NCBI GenBank assembly: GCA_039989475.1
Contig: JBDXHU010000002.1
Location: forward strand, 310,001 to 374,000
DNA from: JBDXHU01 sp039989475
GTDB taxonomy: Bacteria; Pseudomonadota; Gammaproteobacteria; Pseudomonadales; Halieaceae
Length of the DNA: 64,000 nt
Reading direction: 5' to 3'
Part shown: piece after piece, positions 8,494 through 18,460 of the stretch
How the letters are laid out: each line of letters begins with the position of its first letter
Position numbering within the stretch: position 1 is the stretch's first letter
Made by a program: the position numbers and the translations under genes
Notes under the pieces: model-generated
Databases searched by the model: none
Told to the model about the DNA's origin: nothing
Seen by the model: only the letters and a program-made list of their open reading frames with translations

Positions 8494-10968
8494 TTAGAAG
8501 CTGTAACCCGCGGTAATACCGTAGGTGCGAGGCTCCAGCAACTGGTAAGTGCGGTAGAGGCCTACCGCGGCATCCTGCAGGTACTGACCAGTGTAGTTGT
8601 CCTCATCGCCCAGGTTCCGGCCCCAGGCTTCTACATACCAGTCTTCATTGGCTGAGTTCAGCACGATCGATGCGTTCCACACATCCCATGAATCCAGTTG
8701 GTCGTCCGCGGCATTGAAAATGCGGGTGTAGAAATCGTCCTGGTAGTAGTAGTTGGCCTGCAAATCCAGACGCATGCCATTATTGAGGAAGTGGCTGTAA
8801 CGACCCATCAGGTAGGCCGTAAATTTGGGCGCATTGGGGATGTCATTGCCATCGACATTGGTTTCAATGCCCGGGCAATTACAGGATACCACCAGGTTGC
8901 CATTACCCAGGGAAACGATGCCATCGGCGGTGCCCATCTGGTTGGGATCGGCGGGGTCGAAGGTGTCGAGGTCGCCCAATTCAGTATCCAGGTAGGACAG
9001 GTTGGTGCTGAAGGTCCAGTTTTCAGAGGGTGCCCATATGAACTCGCCCTCGGCGCCAAAAATGTCAGCGTCCATGTTCTCATTGACCGAGGTTTGGGCC
9101 ACGATCTTGGACACCTGCAGGTCTTCATAGTCGTAGTAGAAGGCCGTGATATTGGCCTGCAAGGTGTTGTCCAGGAGTCGTGTTTTGGCACCAATTTCGA
9201 TTGAGTTGATATATTCCGGGTCAAAATTGGCCAAACCGGGATTGCCGCCCAATGCGGGGTTGAGCAGGTCTGATTCAGAGCTGATGGGGTTGAAACCGCC
9301 GCTCTTGTAACTGCGGGCTGCCGTGGCAAACAGCATAACATCGTCACTCAGGTGCCAATTTACGTTGGCCTTGCCCGTGGTTTCCTGCCAGTCGTCCTTA
9401 AAGTTCTGATAGCTGCCACCTGGCACGTTGGGATCATCGAGGAAGTTGAGATAGACGGAGCGTTGGTCAGCTTCCTTCTGTTCATCGGTATAGCGCAGAC
9501 CCAGTGTCATCTCCACGGTGTCGCTGATGTCATAGTAGAACTCACCGAAGAGGGCCCAGGAGTCCAGTTGATACTTCTTGGTGTCGTTGTCAAATACGTG
9601 GGTGTTTTCCGGTAGTCCCAGGGTCTGGCCAAAGACAGCCAGGGCCGAGGAATACACGTAGTAGTGCACCTCACTCTCGTAGTCCAGGTAGAAGGCCCCG
9701 GCCATGAAGTTCCAGTCTCCGTCAAAGTCGGAGGCCAGGCGGAATTCCTGGGTCCACTGTTCCGGATCAGTGGTGGAGCGGTCATTTTGGTAGAGGCGCT
9801 GGACGGTAATCGGGCCGTCGGGCCCGCGGTTATAGGTTACCGGGAAGGGCCATTCCTCTGAAGCCACCGTGCCATCGTAATCATTGCGGGCATCGAGGCT
9901 GGAGTCCTGGTAGCCGGTTACCGAGGTGAACATCATGTTGCCAAGATCGTGGTTGATCTCCAGGGTGACGATGGTTTCGTCCGCTTCATACTGCGGATTA
10001 AAGTCAAAGTTGGCGTCTCGGGTGTCTTTGGGGTTGATTGAATTGGCGTTGTCATCACTGGGGAATGGCAATCCGGTAATGGCACTGACGGTGCCGGTTA
10101 GCAAGCCGCCGACGGTGCCGCCGGTGTTACCGGTTTCGTTGGCAAAGTTGGCATTGGGCAGGCAGCCGAGTACGCCATCGGGATCCTTTTTACAGTAGTT
10201 GCCCGAACCGCGCATGCGGTCACTGTCCTCATCGAAATAATTGATCACCAGGTTGGCGTCGGTATTGTCGCCAATCTGGAAGTAGGTGGAGGAGCGCACT
10301 GAATACATATCGCGCCCGTCGATATCACCGCCTTGATAGATGTTGTCGACATAGCCGTCGCGGTTGGTATAGAACATTGAGAAGCGCTGGGAAATATTGT
10401 CAGTCAGCGGGATATTCAGTGCACCGCGGGCGCGCACATAGCTGTAGTCACCATAGCTCGCATCGATGAAGCCGCCGAATTCTTCTTCTGGTTTCTGGGT
10501 GATTACGTTGATGACACCGGCCGTGGTATTGCGTCCGTAGAGGGTGCCCTGGGGGCCGCGCAATACCTCGACACGCTCGGTGTCAAAATACTCGGTTTCA
10601 AATATCCGCGAGTTGTTCAGGTAGACGCCGTTCATATGTACGCCGGTGCCTGCGTCGCCGGCGGCACCTACCGCCAGGTTGCCAATCCCGCGAATATTAA
10701 TGTTTGCCGTGGTGAAGAAGCCCTTGCTCATGAGCATATTGGGCACCGCAAACTGTATGTCCATGTTGTTGTTGATCAGGCCGCGCTCCAGTTCATCCTG
10801 GGTGAATGCGCTGACCGCGATTGGCGTGTCCTGCAGGGTTGTCTCTCGCTTTTCTGCGGTGACGATGATCTCTTCAAGGAATCCGCCCTGGGCGAAAGCC
10901 AGTTGTCCGTTGATCGCGCCAGCGAGTAGGGTGCAGACGAAAGGTGGAGTGAGTTTGCGAACTGCCAT
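8494..10968 (-). CDS. TonB-dependent outer membrane receptor
   Basis: This approximately 824-residue protein has a signal peptide (PPFVCTLLAGAINGQLAFAQ), a TonB box region EEIIVTAEKRETTLQDTPIA, a plug domain with VLRGPQGTLYGRNTTAGVIN, and a long beta-barrel ending in YGITAGYSF with the terminal phenylalanine typical of outer-membrane barrels. It takes up a ligand across the outer membrane with energy from TonB-ExbBD. The plug form is that of the large receptor group of marine proteobacteria that import siderophores, oligosaccharides or other organics, so the substrate is open. The ATG at 10968 is chosen over the ORF limit because GGAGG lies seven bases upstream and the signal peptide follows. 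No regulator is adjacent. Confidence 0.92.
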   Translation of the reverse strand: MAVRKLTPPFVCTLLAGAINGQLAFAQGGFLEEIIVTAEKRETTLQDTPIAVSAFTQDELERGLINNNMDIQFAVPNMLMSKGFFTTANINIRGIGNLAVGAAGDAGTGVHMNGVYLNNSRIFETEYFDTERVEVLRGPQGTLYGRNTTAGVINVITQKPEEEFGGFIDASYGDYSYVRARGALNIPLTDNISQRFSMFYTNRDGYVDNIYQGGDIDGRDMYSVRSSTYFQIGDNTDANLVINYFDEDSDRMRGSGNYCKKDPDGVLGCLPNANFANETGNTGGTVGGLLTGTVSAITGLPFPSDDNANSINPKDTRDANFDFNPQYEADETIVTLEINHDLGNMMFTSVTGYQDSSLDARNDYDGTVASEEWPFPVTYNRGPDGPITVQRLYQNDRSTTDPEQWTQEFRLASDFDGDWNFMAGAFYLDYESEVHYYVYSSALAVFGQTLGLPENTHVFDNDTKKYQLDSWALFGEFYYDISDTVEMTLGLRYTDEQKEADQRSVYLNFLDDPNVPGGSYQNFKDDWQETTGKANVNWHLSDDVMLFATAARSYKSGGFNPISSESDLLNPALGGNPGLANFDPEYINSIEIGAKTRLLDNTLQANITAFYYDYEDLQVSKIVAQTSVNENMDADIFGAEGEFIWAPSENWTFSTNLSYLDTELGDLDTFDPADPNQMGTADGIVSLGNGNLVVSCNCPGIETNVDGNDIPNAPKFTAYLMGRYSHFLNNGMRLDLQANYYYQDDFYTRIFNAADDQLDSWDVWNASIVLNSANEDWYVEAWGRNLGDEDNYTGQYLQDAAVGLYRTYQLLEPRTYGITAGYSF

Positions 10969-11008
10969 ATCAATGCCTCCGGGGCTTTTATATTTATAAT
11001 GTTGACGG

Positions 11009-11037
11009 TGCATATTGCTGCCACCCAAAATTAGCAA
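11009..11037 (-). promoter_or_regulatory. Candidate sigma-70 promoter for the TonB receptor
   Basis: On the minus strand TTGCTA (11037-11032) and TATGCA (11014-11009) are separated by 17 bases, about 40 bases before the receptor start. The match is moderate and rests on spacing and position only. Confidence 0.35.
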
Positions 11038-11082
11038 CAAACAGGGCGCGAGTAAATCGCTACTTCTACCAATTTGTAGCCG

Positions 11083-12948
11083 CTAGCGCATAGCAGGTGG
11101 CTCAGGCTGCTGGTAATAGTTGCTGATCCAGGCGTCTATATCGACCTCGTCGATCTGCTCCGGGTCCAGGTGTTCTTTGGCATAGCTGAGATAGCCACCC
11201 GAGCGCAGGAAGATGCGCATGACTTCACCGTCCAGTTTGCCCTGCTTTACCAGGTCCCCAAGTATGTCCAGGGCCACTGATAGTTTCATGGGTCCCTTGT
11301 AGGGCCGGTCGTTGGCCACCAGGGCCTCGTAGATGTCAGCAACCGCGAGGATCCGCGATTGCATGGGCATGTCCTTGGCATCGATGCCGTTTGGATAGCC
11401 ACTGCCGTTGAGGTGCTCATGGTGAGCGCCGGCATACAGCGGCAGGCGTTTTTGCTTGCGCGGGAAGGGCAGCGCCATGAGCCAGCGCCAGGAGCGGTCG
11501 GCATGTTGGTTGATGGCGCTGCGTTCTTCATTGTTGAGCGTACCGCGATGGATCAACAGGTTTTCCCTTTCCCAGGCATCCAGCAGGGGGGCCGGCTCAC
11601 TGGTCCTTTCGATTTTATGCACCAGCGGATAGCCGTGATCGACCTTTACCTCGGCCTTGAAAGATCGCTGCACCTGGATGGAGGCAATATCCTCGATCAG
11701 GGCGAGCACGTCATCGCCAACTGATTCGCCGCCGCGGTTGGCAGGAAACAGGGCCTCCAGTTTCTTTGCGAGTTGCCCGGCTTGTCTATCGAACTCCTGT
11801 TCGAACTGTGCCAGTGCGGTGCTATCGGCCCCCGCCTGGCTGGCAGCCAGTTGTTGCTCCAGCATACTGATCCGGTAGTCCTTGATCTTGGAACTGAAGC
11901 GTTCCACCACCAACTCAAAGCGGTCCATGACGAATTGCAGCTTCACTTGCTTGGACACAATGTGTTCGGGTGTGGTGATTTTGCCGATGTCGTGCAACCA
12001 GCCGGCCAGCTGAATCTCCGCCATTTCATCACTGTCAAAACGGATGTCGGCATAGAGGCCCTCGTCCCAGTCACTGAGCGAGGCCGCCAGGGCTTCGCCG
12101 AGGGCGGCTACCCGGCGAATATGGTTATAAGTGTGCGGTGATTTTTCACCCAGGCCCTGGGCCAGAACAGCGACAAAGGCGTTAAACAGGGTCGCTTGCT
12201 CTTCTATCAGTCGCTGGGTGGTAATCGAGGCCGCTGCCGGGAAGGAGACCGACTGAACCAGCTCAATGTCTTCATCGCTGAAGGGGATGATATGGCTGCC
12301 CTCGCCGCGTCGGTTGATCAGTTGCAGCACACCGATCATGTTGTTCTCGTGATCCTCCAATGGGATCACCAGCATCGACTGGGAGCGATAGCTGTTGGCC
12401 TCATCGTAGGCGCGGGTGCCCTCGAAAGCGAAGCCCTCGGCGTTATAGACATCCGCAAAATTCAGCATCTTGCGCTTATTGGCGCAGTAGGCGGAAACAT
12501 TGGTGAGATTTGGCTCGCCGTCGATAACCAATGGCACCGGCGGCATCATGCCGATGTCGTCGCCTTTGAGGCTGGTGTTCATGCTCTCGTTTTGCAGGGC
12601 GACGAAGCATAGCTCCCGTGTCTCAATTTCGCCGGGGTCCAGCGGGTTGCCCGAGAAGGCCTCATGCAGCATGTAGATAGTGCCGCCGTCGGCATTGGTC
12701 AGCTTGCGAGCGGTATTGAGGGTTATTTCAAATATATTGGCGACATCGCGCTCTCGGGTGAAAGACACGCCGGCGCGGGTAACCAGGTCCAGCTTGCGCT
12801 GGTTTTCCAGGGTGCTCAGCTGCTCGTCGGAAAGCAATTGTCGGAAGTGATCCATGCCGCCCTCCTGGTGGAGAATGTCATCGACAAAGGTGCTCAGGTC
12901 GGATGACAGTATCTGGGATAAGTCCGGTCGTTGCTTGCTATCACTCAT
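11083..12948 (-). CDS. GAF and HD-GYP domain protein, probable cyclic-di-GMP phosphodiesterase
   Basis: This 621-residue cytoplasmic protein has a GAF sensor domain (about residues 55-245) and a C-terminal HD-GYP domain. The catalytic signature is present: GWLHDIGK (H319, D320), INQHAD, and HHEHLNGSGYP (HHE 509-511, GYP 517-519), followed by RILAVADIYEALVANDRPY. It should hydrolyse cyclic di-GMP. The HD and GYP parts are separated by an unusually long insert (about 345-470) rich in charged, helical sequence. The canonical VaDvyDAL motif reads VADIYEAL. The gene lies upstream of, and in the same direction as, the TonB receptor, 114 bases away, and is divergent from the lipoprotein operon. Confidence 0.9.
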   Translation of the reverse strand: MSDSKQRPDLSQILSSDLSTFVDDILHQEGGMDHFRQLLSDEQLSTLENQRKLDLVTRAGVSFTRERDVANIFEITLNTARKLTNADGGTIYMLHEAFSGNPLDPGEIETRELCFVALQNESMNTSLKGDDIGMMPPVPLVIDGEPNLTNVSAYCANKRKMLNFADVYNAEGFAFEGTRAYDEANSYRSQSMLVIPLEDHENNMIGVLQLINRRGEGSHIIPFSDEDIELVQSVSFPAAASITTQRLIEEQATLFNAFVAVLAQGLGEKSPHTYNHIRRVAALGEALAASLSDWDEGLYADIRFDSDEMAEIQLAGWLHDIGKITTPEHIVSKQVKLQFVMDRFELVVERFSSKIKDYRISMLEQQLAASQAGADSTALAQFEQEFDRQAGQLAKKLEALFPANRGGESVGDDVLALIEDIASIQVQRSFKAEVKVDHGYPLVHKIERTSEPAPLLDAWERENLLIHRGTLNNEERSAINQHADRSWRWLMALPFPRKQKRLPLYAGAHHEHLNGSGYPNGIDAKDMPMQSRILAVADIYEALVANDRPYKGPMKLSVALDILGDLVKQGKLDGEVMRIFLRSGGYLSYAKEHLDPEQIDEVDIDAWISNYYQQPEPPAMR

Positions 12949-13088
12949 GTTCGTCCCTGTTACTAGCTACCAACTGTGATATGCATCCCAGTTTATGCAG
13001 TTTTTTTCTGTGTGTCTGTACTCCTTTGGGCTACCTGACGCGTTATAGGACTTAAAATGGCACAACCATTGGGGCTGGCTTAAGCGCT

Positions 13089-16073
13089 ATGCGAAGACTA
13101 CTGACCATTGTGATACTTGCTTTCCTGTTTACCGCATGTGAGCAGGCGACAGTACAGGGACCTATAGGTGGTGCCTCCGTAACTGTGGCGGATTTACGCA
13201 GCGGCGAAATATTGCTCAGTGGCGAATTGACTGACGACCTGGCCAGCGTCGAATCCAGCTACGACAACGTTGATGACTTCCTCGATCTGAATTACCTGAC
13301 GCTGCTGGGTGTCTTCGATCTGCTCGACTTGCCGCTGGATCCGCAGCGCTATTACCTGGTTACCCTGCAGGGTGGCTTTGACTATGACAGCAACGGTGAC
13401 CTGGTGGTGGACGATAGTCCCAGTGCCGTTATCGGGCCGGTGCGTGCTTTGATGACCGGCGCCCAGTTGCAGGCCGGGGCCCATATGTACGGCTCCCTTT
13501 CTGAGGCCGCGTGGCAGTGGGTGCGGGAGCACTACGCAGTTATGAGCGATGCTGAATTGACCGCAGCGCTGGACGAGTATGCCCGAAGCCTGGTGCTGGA
13601 CGTGCGTGATCCCGGCCTGGGCATAATCGACTATGACGACCTGTTGACCTGGAACCCCCTGTATTACTCCTCCAGTCTGTACAAGGGCTCCGCCTCGGCG
13701 CTGGAAGCGATGATAGAAGCAATCGCCAGTGGCGCCAGCGATAGCGAGCGCCTGGCTATCGCCCGCGAAATGACAACTTTATTGGTGCCCTCAGGTGCCA
13801 GCGATGCCTGGTTTGAACAAGTTGTGTCGCCCGATGTGGCCCAGGCGAAATGCCTGGTATGCCACGGCAATCCGGATATTGCAGGGCTGAGTGAGCATAG
13901 CCTGGTAGCTGACTCAGACCCTGACCACCTGGCGATAAATGATGCGATGTACTCAGGGCTGGTAGAAAGCCTGGGTGTCGAAAGCATTCTCAGCCTGACT
14001 ACCGGCGTCGGCCACCAGGGCGGCTTGCAATTGGCCATTGATAGCCCCGAGTACGACGCTTTTGAGACCTACCTGAACCTGCTGGCGGGTAGTAATTCCG
14101 GCGGCGAGGTGATTGAGGACCTGTTGGCGGGTTACACGCTGAGCTCGGCGCAAGACAGCTTGCGTCGTGCTTCCATGCTCCTGGCAGGTGTGCTGCCAGA
14201 TGATGAAGACCTGGCGGCGGTAGCCAACGGCGATGACGACACGCTGCGCTTTATGATTCGCTTCCTGATGCAGGGCGAGGGCTTTCACAATTTCCTCATC
14301 GAGGGCGCCAATGATCGCCTGCTGACTGACAAGTGGATTGAAGACACGCCGGTAACCATCTTCTTCCAGCCTTTCTATCCCGACCTGGTCAACCAGGCGG
14401 CCAGTCTCGGCGATGCCGGCCAGATGAATGAGCTGAATACCCTGATCCAGGGCACCAGCTTTGGCATTGCCAGGCAGCCCCTTGAGCTAATCGCCCACGT
14501 GGTCGAGCAGGAGTTGCCCTACACCGAGATCCTCACGGCGCAATACACCATGGTCAATCCGCAGCTGGCGCTGGCTTACCGCTCCGGGGTGAGCTTCGAC
14601 AGCGACCAGGACATCGATCAATGGCAGGTGGGCACTGTCCAGGGATATACCCGCTACGATGCCTCGACCACCTATGAAGAGGCTGAGGTGATTGGCGCCT
14701 ATGTCTCGGGTGGGCTGCCGACCGACTACCCGCAGGCAGGTGTGTTGAATACACCGGGCTGGCTGTCACGCTATCCCTCCACGGACACCAATCGCAACCG
14801 CGCCCGCTCGCGCTGGACCTGGTACCACTTCCTCGGTTTCGATATTGAGCGCTCGGCGCCGCGCACTACCGATCCAGACGCGCTGGCAGACACCGACAAC
14901 CCGACCCTGAAGAACCCCAACTGCACCGTGTGTCACGAAACCATGGACCCGGTCGCAGCTGCCTACCAGAACTACGGTGACGAGGGCTTCTACAAGGACC
15001 AGTTCGGTGGCGCCGACTCCCTGCCAATTCTCTACAAGCGTGACCAGGATGCAGAAGATCCCTATCAGTTTGGGGATGTCTGGTACAAGGATATGCGAGA
15101 GCCAGGTTTTGACGGTCAGCAATTTGGCAATACGGAAAGTACCGTGCAGGATCTGGCGGCCGCCCTGAGTGAGGATTATCGCTTCGGCACCGGTACTGTG
15201 AAATTCTGGTGGCCTGCCCTGATGGGGGAGGAGGCGGCCCTGGCACCTGAGGATGAGAGTGACTTCGATTACGCGGAACGACTGGCTCTGTTCCAGTCCC
15301 AGTCCGCCGATATCGACGCCCTGGCTTCAGGCTTTATTACCGGGTTTAACGGCGGCGCCCCCTACAATCTCAAGGACCTGCTGGTAGAGATGATCTTGAG
15401 CCCCTGGTTCCGTATCGACAGCGCCGGTCCCGAGGTCATCGCTGCCGACAGCGCCATGCTGGATGTGGGTACCGGCAAGCTGCTGACGCCAGAACAACTG
15501 GACCGCAAAACCGAGGCGGTCACCGGTTACCGCTGGTTCGAGCAGGAATACCTTGGTGTTGATTATTCCCAGCTGACCAGCCAGTACCGCTTGTTCTACG
15601 GCGGCATCGATTCTGACGGGGTAACCCGGCGTGCAACCGAGATGACCTCTCTTATGACAACCGTGGTGGAGGCACAGCCTCTGCAGATGGGTTGTGTGCT
15701 GGTGGCGATAGAATTCCAGTACCCCCAGGCCAACAGACTGATGTTCAGCAAGGTCAACAAGAATCAGCACGAGAGCAATGCAGAGCAGGCAGTGCGTGAG
15801 CAGTTGGCGCACTTACACCAGCGCTTCCTGGGCGAGACGGTGGCCACTGATGATCCTGAGGTTGATCGGGCATTGGCTTTGTTTACCGAGACCCGGGCCG
15901 AGCGCATTGAGCTGGCGTACCCGACTCAGCTCAACGGTAGCGACCAGGAGTCCTGCCCGTTCCAGCCTTTCGACACGGCAGGCTGGGACCTGAGCGATCC
16001 CCAGCACACGCTCAACACCTGGATTTCCATGTTGATCTACTACATGACGGATTATCGCTATGTCTATGAATAG
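13089..16073 (+). CDS. Large lipoprotein with CxxCH motifs, DUF1588/DUF1592-like
   Basis: The 994-residue protein starts with a lipoprotein signal peptide whose lipobox FTAC places the lipidated cysteine at residue 17, followed by EQATVQGPIGGASVTV. It carries two c-type haem motifs, CLVCH (255-259) and CTVCH (612-616). The second is in the context NCTVCHETMDPVAAAYQNYG, which resembles the DUF1588 motif of planctomycete-type cytochrome-like proteins, and the middle part resembles DUF1592. I infer an extracytoplasmic haem lipoprotein. Its first 330 residues are clearly related to the whole of the lipoprotein at 17434. It is the first gene of an operon with a DUF1501 protein, the usual neighbour of such proteins. 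The function of these families is not established. Confidence 0.82.
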   Translation: MRRLLTIVILAFLFTACEQATVQGPIGGASVTVADLRSGEILLSGELTDDLASVESSYDNVDDFLDLNYLTLLGVFDLLDLPLDPQRYYLVTLQGGFDYDSNGDLVVDDSPSAVIGPVRALMTGAQLQAGAHMYGSLSEAAWQWVREHYAVMSDAELTAALDEYARSLVLDVRDPGLGIIDYDDLLTWNPLYYSSSLYKGSASALEAMIEAIASGASDSERLAIAREMTTLLVPSGASDAWFEQVVSPDVAQAKCLVCHGNPDIAGLSEHSLVADSDPDHLAINDAMYSGLVESLGVESILSLTTGVGHQGGLQLAIDSPEYDAFETYLNLLAGSNSGGEVIEDLLAGYTLSSAQDSLRRASMLLAGVLPDDEDLAAVANGDDDTLRFMIRFLMQGEGFHNFLIEGANDRLLTDKWIEDTPVTIFFQPFYPDLVNQAASLGDAGQMNELNTLIQGTSFGIARQPLELIAHVVEQELPYTEILTAQYTMVNPQLALAYRSGVSFDSDQDIDQWQVGTVQGYTRYDASTTYEEAEVIGAYVSGGLPTDYPQAGVLNTPGWLSRYPSTDTNRNRARSRWTWYHFLGFDIERSAPRTTDPDALADTDNPTLKNPNCTVCHETMDPVAAAYQNYGDEGFYKDQFGGADSLPILYKRDQDAEDPYQFGDVWYKDMREPGFDGQQFGNTESTVQDLAAALSEDYRFGTGTVKFWWPALMGEEAALAPEDESDFDYAERLALFQSQSADIDALASGFITGFNGGAPYNLKDLLVEMILSPWFRIDSAGPEVIAADSAMLDVGTGKLLTPEQLDRKTEAVTGYRWFEQEYLGVDYSQLTSQYRLFYGGIDSDGVTRRATEMTSLMTTVVEAQPLQMGCVLVAIEFQYPQANRLMFSKVNKNQHESNAEQAVREQLAHLHQRFLGETVATDDPEVDRALALFTETRAERIELAYPTQLNGSDQESCPFQPFDTAGWDLSDPQHTLNTWISMLIYYMTDYRYVYE

Positions 16074-16083
16074 GGAGGCCAAT

Positions 16084-17373
16084 ATGAAGCGCCGGGATTT
16101 GTTGAAGCTGGCCGCCTGGTCTGCCGTCGGCGCCGGCTTGCCTCTGAGCTTCCGCAGTTACGCAGCGGAGGAGGGTTATTCCGGCCCGCTGTTTGTCTGT
16201 ATTCAGGTCTCGGGTGGCTGGGACGTGACGAGTTTCTGCGACCCGAAAGTGAACGTGGTCGGCGAGGAAGACATCAATCACTGGGCCAATAGCGGGGAGA
16301 TTCAGCAGACCGGTAATATTCTTTATGCGCCCTTTGCCGGCAATGCCGCGTTCTTTGAAAAGTATCGCGATTACCTGATGGTCATCAATGGTGTCGATGC
16401 CCAGACCAATTCCCATAGCGCCGGTATTACCCATACCTGGAGTGGTCGCCTGTCGGAAGGCTATCCAACGGTAACTGCACTGGCCGCCAGTGCCTTTGGC
16501 CCGGAATTACCGATGGGCTTTGTTAGTGGCGGCGGTTACCAGGAAACGGCCAACCTGGTGCGCTATACCAGCATCACCAACCCGGATGGGCTGCGTGACC
16601 TGATCCTGGGTAATGTCACCGCCTGGGATCCGGACAAAAACTACCGTAGCCAATCCGACCTGGACCGAATCAAGGCCTACCAGCTGCAGCGACTGCAGGA
16701 CCTGATGGCGCAGGAGGGCCTGACACCTCGCCAGGCGCATGGACTGGATACCTATTACCAGGCCCGGCTCAGCCGTGACCAGCTGACCGCCTTTGCCGAG
16801 GTCTTACCCAAAGACGGTGAATTGCAGGACCTGGTTGAATTCAGCCAGGGTAATCGCTCCAGCCTGCTGCGCCAGACCCAGGTATCGCTACTGGCGTTTC
16901 AATCCGGGGTCAGCATGGCGGCTGACCTGCATGTGTCCGGCTTTGACACCCATGCGGATCACGACGCGGACCACGAGCCAGTGTTGCAACACCTGACTGA
17001 GTCTATTGACTACCTGTGGGAGTACGCCGAGGAGCTCGGCATCGCTGACCGCTTGACCGTTTTTGTCGGCTCAGACTTTGGCCGCACCCCGGCCTATAAC
17101 AGCTCCGATGGCAAGGACCACTGGCCGGTCGGTTCAGCCCTGTTCATGCAGAAGGGCGCGGCCTGGGGCAACCGGGTGATTGGCAGTACCAGCGAATTGC
17201 ATTTTGCGCAGAACCTTAATCCCTCTACACTGCAAGTCGACGAGGCCAATGGTCGCCACATCTACCCCGGTGATGTGCAGCGCGCCATGCGAATTCTGGC
17301 CGGCGTTGATCAGCATGAAAATGCAGCCCCTTTCCCCCTTAATACGGGGGAGCTGATGGATTTCTTCGCCTGA
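16084..17373 (+). CDS. DUF1501 family protein, Tat-exported
   Basis: This 429-residue protein opens with a twin-arginine signal, MKRRDLLKLAAWSAVGAG, then matches the DUF1501 group (sulfatase/alkaline-phosphatase-like fold): FVCIQVSGGWD near the mature start, GVDAQTNSHSAGITHTWSG, SGFDTHADHD, and VFVGSDFGRTPAYN near the end. These are the family's probable metal-ligand regions. The ATG at 16084, with GGGAGG five bases upstream, is preferred over an in-frame start inside the previous gene. Tat export implies cytoplasmic folding, perhaps with cofactor. It lies between two related lipoproteins, so it probably works with them outside the inner membrane. Confidence 0.88.
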   Translation: MKRRDLLKLAAWSAVGAGLPLSFRSYAAEEGYSGPLFVCIQVSGGWDVTSFCDPKVNVVGEEDINHWANSGEIQQTGNILYAPFAGNAAFFEKYRDYLMVINGVDAQTNSHSAGITHTWSGRLSEGYPTVTALAASAFGPELPMGFVSGGGYQETANLVRYTSITNPDGLRDLILGNVTAWDPDKNYRSQSDLDRIKAYQLQRLQDLMAQEGLTPRQAHGLDTYYQARLSRDQLTAFAEVLPKDGELQDLVEFSQGNRSSLLRQTQVSLLAFQSGVSMAADLHVSGFDTHADHDADHEPVLQHLTESIDYLWEYAEELGIADRLTVFVGSDFGRTPAYNSSDGKDHWPVGSALFMQKGAAWGNRVIGSTSELHFAQNLNPSTLQVDEANGRHIYPGDVQRAMRILAGVDQHENAAPFPLNTGELMDFFA

Positions 17374-17433
17374 CAGGGTGAGAAGGGCTGACAAAAACAA
17401 AAAATGGATAGTGGTAATTCAGGAGAATGGAAC

Positions 17434-18453
17434 ATGAAAATTGCACATTACCTGCTGGCGTTTGCCAGCCTGGGCCTGGTGGCCTGTGAGCAGGTCCAGC
17501 TAAACGGCCCGATCGGAGGCGCCACCATTACAGTGACCGAGTTGCGTAGCGACGACTCGATTGTGAGTGGTGAAATGACCGACGACCCGGCCGCGATCAT
17601 TGCCGGCCAGGGACAGCAGGCTTACGATGACCTGGGCCCGGTTGCCCAGCTGTGGTTTCTCGGTCTTCACACCTTCACTGACAGCTCGGTCTTTGTGCCG
17701 ACCACCTGGTACCTGATGTCTGTGAGTGGCGGTGCAGACTACGATGCCGACAAGAATTCGGTGATCGATGCACAGGCAACGCCGGTCAACGGTGTCGTGC
17801 ATGCCATTGTCACCGGTGCGCAACTGAAGGCCAGCGGCTTTTCCGTGACGCCCCTGACCGAGGCCGCCTACCAACAGGTGAAGGACTACATTGCGCTGCT
17901 CAATGACAGCCAGCTGCAGGCGGCTCTCGATGCGCTGGCCCCGGAGCTGGTGGGCGACGTCGATGCCAGCGAAGTGGTGGACTATACCGATGTGATCAAG
18001 TGGAACCCGATTCTGCACGCGCCGCTGGCAGTGGCTGATAGTGCCGATGTGGGCGCGCTGGCCCTGTCGGTAACAGTTGGCGAGCCTGACGACAGCGTGC
18101 AAGCCAAGGCGGCGGCTTTGTTTACTGACAAGGCGCCGGCCGGTGTAGCGGAGCTGATTTATGCCGATAGTATCTCCGATATTATTGATGCGCCATTAGG
18201 ATCCGGTGGCTGTGGAGTAGGCTGTCATTACCCGGGTGGTTCGGGCGCAGTGGCCTCTGACAATGATCTTGTTCCTACCAGCACAGCAGATTTCGTCGCA
18301 CTCAACACGGATAATTTTCGCATGCTGGTGGAAACCAAGGGCGCCGCACTCGTACTCAATAAGGTTGCAGGGATCGCGCATGCTGGCGGCGTGCGCCATC
18401 AGCCAGGTTCAGATGCGTATGAGGCGCTGGAGGATTGGCTGAACCTGCTATAG
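17434..18453 (+). CDS. Lipoprotein related to the N-terminal third of the 994-residue lipoprotein
   Basis: The 339-residue product has a lipoprotein signal (LVAC lipobox) followed by EQVQLNGPIGGATITV, nearly the same mature N terminus as the first gene of the operon. Similarity continues throughout: DVIKWNPILHAPL corresponds to DLLTWNPLYYSS, and GIAHAGG...YEALEDWLNLL corresponds to GVGHQGG...YDAFETYLNLL. The haem-type motif is altered to CGVGCH, with three rather than two residues between the cysteines. AGGAG lies eight bases before the ATG at 17434. It closes the operon and ends just before the convergent RND gene. No function is known; a haem-binding or structural partner of the other two products is likely. 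Confidence 0.8.
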   Translation: MKIAHYLLAFASLGLVACEQVQLNGPIGGATITVTELRSDDSIVSGEMTDDPAAIIAGQGQQAYDDLGPVAQLWFLGLHTFTDSSVFVPTTWYLMSVSGGADYDADKNSVIDAQATPVNGVVHAIVTGAQLKASGFSVTPLTEAAYQQVKDYIALLNDSQLQAALDALAPELVGDVDASEVVDYTDVIKWNPILHAPLAVADSADVGALALSVTVGEPDDSVQAKAAALFTDKAPAGVAELIYADSISDIIDAPLGSGGCGVGCHYPGGSGAVASDNDLVPTSTADFVALNTDNFRMLVETKGAALVLNKVAGIAHAGGVRHQPGSDAYEALEDWLNLL

Positions 18454-18460
18454 CCTGATC

